Source: Candidatus Hydrogenedens terephthalaticus JGI OTU-1
GTDB lineage: Bacteria; Hydrogenedentota; Hydrogenedentia; Hydrogenedentales; Hydrogenedentaceae
Direction of reading: 5' to 3'
Assembly (NCBI GenBank): GCA_000493945.1
Contig: AWNW01000031.1
Span: forward strand, 1-33,900
Length of the DNA: 33,900 nt
Positions 33,200 through 33,900 of the stretch are shown here, piece after piece; position 1 is the first letter of the stretch, and the number at the start of each line of letters is the position of its first letter. Made by a program: the position numbers and the translations under genes. The notes beneath the pieces are model-generated. The model saw only the letters and a list, made by a program, of their open reading frames with translations. It ran no database searches and was not told the DNA's origin.

Positions 33200-33900
33200 T
33201 ATTGAACCCTTTCCGATAGTGCTTCTTGTGCTTTTATATCCTGAACAACAGAACCCCAGACCAAACCACGAATTTTCTCTTCGGGCTCCGGCGGGGTTAG
33301 AAGACTAACTATAACTGTAACAATGATTGAAAAGACAAAGGACCACATGGAAACAAATAGGAACGGGTCTTCCGCAGGGAATAAATTAGGAACACACCAT
33401 AAAACAAAGCAGAAGAAAACACCCGATAATAAACCTATCAATCCGCCCCAACCTGTGGCACGCTTCCACATAATTCCGAGCAATAGAATAGCCAGGGAAG
33501 GACCCTGAAATAGAGATAATATAGTTTGAATAAAGTTGTAAATTCCGCCAACTCGTGAAATTTGTTCTGCAAAAATAGCACTACTTATGATAAGGAACAA
33601 AGTAAAACCACGCCCTACATATAACGCCTGCTTTTCATCTAACGATTTCTTTCTTCCTAAGGTCCAGAGCTTATTGAAAATATCCGTAACAAATATGGTA
33701 GAAGCGGAACTGAGAGTGCCTGAGATACTGGACATTAACGCAGCAAACAGAGCCGCAAACATAAGCCCCCGCAGTCCCGGTGGTAACATCATTCGTATCA
33801 TGGTAGGAATAACTTTATCCTGTTCATGCAATATGATGTTCCTTTCATGCAAGTAAACAATGGCACACAGGCCTGGCAATGCCACCATTAACGGAATAAA
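33199..33900 (-). CDS. Sodium:solute symporter (SSS family), C-terminal part
   Basis: The last 233 codons of a larger gene; the frame stays open to the window edge, and the upstream codons (F-I-P-L before MVALPG) continue the protein. Family landmarks are the LPPGLRGLMFAALFAALMSSISGTLSSAST stretch, where the Ser-rich helix corresponds to the sodium-site helix of SSS proteins, followed by FVTDIFNKLW, then QISRVGGIYNFIQTI and GIMWKRATGWGGLIGLLSG. About five membrane helices are visible. These carriers import sugars, amino acids or other solutes with sodium; the substrate cannot be told from this part. Confidence 0.9.
   Translation of the reverse strand, partial: FIPLMVALPGLCAIVYLHERNIILHEQDKVIPTMIRMMLPPGLRGLMFAALFAALMSSISGTLSSASTIFVTDIFNKLWTLGRKKSLDEKQALYVGRGFTLFLIISSAIFAEQISRVGGIYNFIQTILSLFQGPSLAILLLGIMWKRATGWGGLIGLLSGVFFCFVLWCVPNLFPAEDPFLFVSMWSFVFSIIVTVIVSLLTPPEPEEKIRGLVWGSVVQDIKAQEALSERVQ

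Noticed and set aside
1..33900. tRNA, rRNA, riboswitch, CRISPR array, insertion sequence or prophage
   Set aside because: The gaps between genes are short and were read on both strands. None shows a cloverleaf, spaced direct repeats, a transposase or integrase; the SSS and ABC genes are ordinary chromosomal families.

Overview
The window looks like chromosomal DNA of a diderm (outer-membrane) bacterium. It carries lipid A genes (lpxA, lpxB), an ExbB/ExbD proton-channel pair, lipoprotein and periplasmic signal peptides, and a SurA-like parvulin. Coding DNA is only moderately AT-rich, gaps between genes are very AT-rich, and operons are tightly packed with ATGA, GTGA and TAATG junctions. The short palindromic intergenic repeats and gene mix remind me of poorly cultured phyla such as Hydrogenedentota. 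That placement is an impression, since no rRNA or tRNA is visible. I see no phage, insertion sequence, CRISPR or plasmid module.

Layout. 1-574 is a gene-poor leader with several short repeats. 575-2766 (+) holds an XPB-type DNA helicase and a small PH-domain membrane protein. 2792-8604 (-) is a five-gene peptide ABC importer operon (binding lipoprotein, two permeases, two ATPases), with YejB/YejE-like permeases. It faces a divergent gene (8723-9631, +) that reads as an ATP-grasp fold with altered active-site positions. 9632-9927 is a repeat-rich gap between convergent genes. 9928-14417 (-) is an envelope operon: small membrane protein, parvulin chaperone, M23 peptidase, sugar-nucleotide epimerase. 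14418-14881 is an AT-rich divergent promoter region. 14882-21997 (+) is a compact operon: ExbB, ExbD, TPR protein, membrane-anchored VWA protein, GHMP sugar kinase.

21980-33900 (-) holds, in order of transcription, a sodium:solute symporter (cut by the window edge), three small unknown proteins, a PLD-family protein, lpxA, a GnnA-like dehydrogenase, lpxB, polA, rho, and a DegT-family sugar aminotransferase broken by one extra G in a G9 run.

Two themes stand out. First, lpxA-gnnA-lpxB plus a DegT aminotransferase suggests that lipid A is built on UDP-GlcNAc3N, giving four amide-linked acyl chains. Second, the ExbB/ExbD operon has no ordinary TonB or TolA. In that place is a protein with a TonB-like N-terminus (one membrane helix, Pro/Glu-rich linker) joined to a VWA module of the inter-alpha-inhibitor type, next to a large periplasmic TPR protein. 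I think this is the best candidate for an undescribed energised envelope machine.
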